Shown here: one piece after another, positions 63,162 through 64,000 of the stretch
How the letters are laid out: the number at the start of each line of letters is the position of its first letter
Position numbering within the stretch: position 1 is the stretch's first letter
Assembly: GCF_023101205.1 (NCBI RefSeq)
Contig: NZ_CP078078.1
Location: forward strand, 1,116,001-1,180,000
Reading direction: 5' to 3'
Source of the DNA: Microbacterium aurugineum
Lineage (GTDB): Bacteria; Actinomycetota; Actinomycetes; Actinomycetales; Microbacteriaceae
DNA: 64,000 bases
Program-made: the position numbers and the translations under genes
The notes under the pieces: generated by a model
What the model saw: the letters and a program-made list of their open reading frames with translations, nothing else
Told to the model about the DNA's origin: nothing
Databases searched by the model: none

Positions 63162-64000
63162 CCGTCTGGCAGGACGATGCGGCACGCGATCTCGTGCTCA
63201 ACGCGGGGGAGCGGCTCGCGCTGCTGGTCCGCGGCGAGGGTTCGTACCTGTGGGATGCCGACGGCCGACGCCACCTCGATTTCCTCGCGGGAATCGCGGT
63301 GACCTCCCTCGGGCATGCGCACCCGGCCTTCGTGGAGGCGGTGTCGGCCCAGGCGGCGACGCTCGCCCACGTGTCGAACTACTTCGCCACTCCGCCCCAG
63401 CTCGCCCTCGCCGCACGTCTCAAGCGCCTCGCTGGTGCCGGGATCGACGGACGCGTCTTCTTCTCGAACTCCGGTGCGGAAGCGAACGAAGCCGCGTTCA
63501 AGCTCGCCCGTCTGCACGGCGGCGTCGAACGGCCGCGCATCCTCGCGCTCGAGAACGGCTTCCACGGACGCACCATGGGCTCGCTCGCCCTGACGGCGAA
63601 GACCTCGATGCGCGCGCCCTTCGAGCCGATGCCGGGTGGTGTCGAGCACATTCCGGCCACGATCGAGGCGCTGCAGGCGGCGATGGATGATCGGGTGGCC
63701 GCCGTCATCGTCGAGCCCATCCAGGGCGAGGCCGGTGTGGTGGAGCTGCCAGAGGGCTACCTCGCCGCTGCACGCTCGCTGACCCTCGCGCACGGCGCGC
63801 TGCTGATCGTCGACGAGATCCAGACCGGTGCCGGCCGCACGGGTGCGTGGTTCGGATTCAGTCATGAGGGCATCACGCCCGACGCGATCACCCTGGCCAA
63901 GGGCATCGGTGGTGGCTTCCCGATCGGTGCTCTGGTCACCTACGGTTCCGCCAGCGCGCTCTTCACGCCGGGGTCCCACGGCTCCACCTTCGGGGGGAAC
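63158..64000 (+). CDS. argD: Acetylornithine aminotransferase, C-terminus outside window
   Basis: 281 codons of a class III PLP aminotransferase: [100 protein letters not shown] and [15 protein letters not shown] with the PLP Lys. The frame ends at the window edge after HGSTFGGN, about 110 residues short. The ATG overlaps the argB stop. Confidence 0.95.
   Translation, partial: MTVWQDDAARDLVLNAGERLALLVRGEGSYLWDADGRRHLDFLAGIAVTSLGHAHPAFVEAVSAQAATLAHVSNYFATPPQLALAARLKRLAGAGIDGRVFFSNSGAEANEAAFKLARLHGGVERPRILALENGFHGRTMGSLALTAKTSMRAPFEPMPGGVEHIPATIEALQAAMDDRVAAVIVEPIQGEAGVVELPEGYLAAARSLTLAHGALLIVDEIQTGAGRTGAWFGFSHEGITPDAITLAKGIGGGFPIGALVTYGSASALFTPGSHGSTFGGN

Overview
The window is high-GC chromosomal DNA of an actinobacterium, most likely a Microbacteriaceae member close to Microbacterium. 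This rests on gene content and order (murI-rph-rdgB, Ku with a two-domain LigD, a Tad cluster, hisCBH-hisA, infC-rpmI-rplT, gluABCD, argCJBD), on actinobacterial families such as DUF2510 and SseB, and on many start codons 6-9 nt after a TANNNT -10 hexamer (leaderless mRNAs). The genus is an inference.

Layout. 1-8.5 kb: pncB (partial), murI, rph, rdgB, a RibD-C/DHFR-like reductase, a cation diffusion facilitator, divergent ligD and ku for non-homologous end joining, a DedA protein and tRNA-Leu(UAG). 8.6-24.3 kb: a Tad/Flp pilus cluster (tadA, tadB, tadC, a 59-aa Flp-like gene, two TadE-like genes, a TadG-like gene). It is interrupted twice: by a FAD oxidoreductase/MarR pair, and by a 9.4-kb AT-richer integrative element (about 13,538-22,972). 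24.4-33.5 kb: MFS transporter, prfB, two DUF2510 membrane proteins, ftsEX-smpB, S9 peptidase. 33.6-38.5 kb: metF-metE, a tandem-repeat/terminator block, and lexA divergent from a LysM protein. 38.5-44.5 kb: hisC-hisB-hisH, hisA, sseB-like, DUF1844, infC-rpmI-rplT. 44.6-52 kb: rRNA/tRNA methyltransferase, a two-component system with a TAXI binding protein, gluABCD. 52.1-64 kb: pheST, an epimerase, a TPP riboswitch with thiM and a ThiE-ThiD-TenA fusion, an Arg-rich leader peptide, then argC-argJ-argB-argD (cut by the window edge).

The main discovery is the 9.4-kb element. It lies between two copies of TCCCGGCTGGG and splits the 59-codon Flp-like gene exactly in frame: residues 1-23 are on the left and 24-59 on the right. 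A 501-aa large serine integrase starts 15 bp inside the right junction. Joining the element's ends gives an attP with inverted outer arms at equal distance from a TG dinucleotide in the core, so crossover point and excision product can be predicted. The cargo is a 989-aa NACHT STAND NTPase (candidate anti-phage protein), a small resolvase, a minus-strand block of small unknown genes and a hairpin-rich non-coding stretch. Excision would restore the pilus gene, so the element could act as a switch on the Tad operon.

Other points of interest are a 26-codon leader ending in six arginines among its last eight residues upstream of argC, an AUC start for infC behind a leader with competing hairpins, a shared TGTGGATAACT box exactly 48 bp before two Tad starts, and a TAXI receptor encoded with a two-component system but without a permease.
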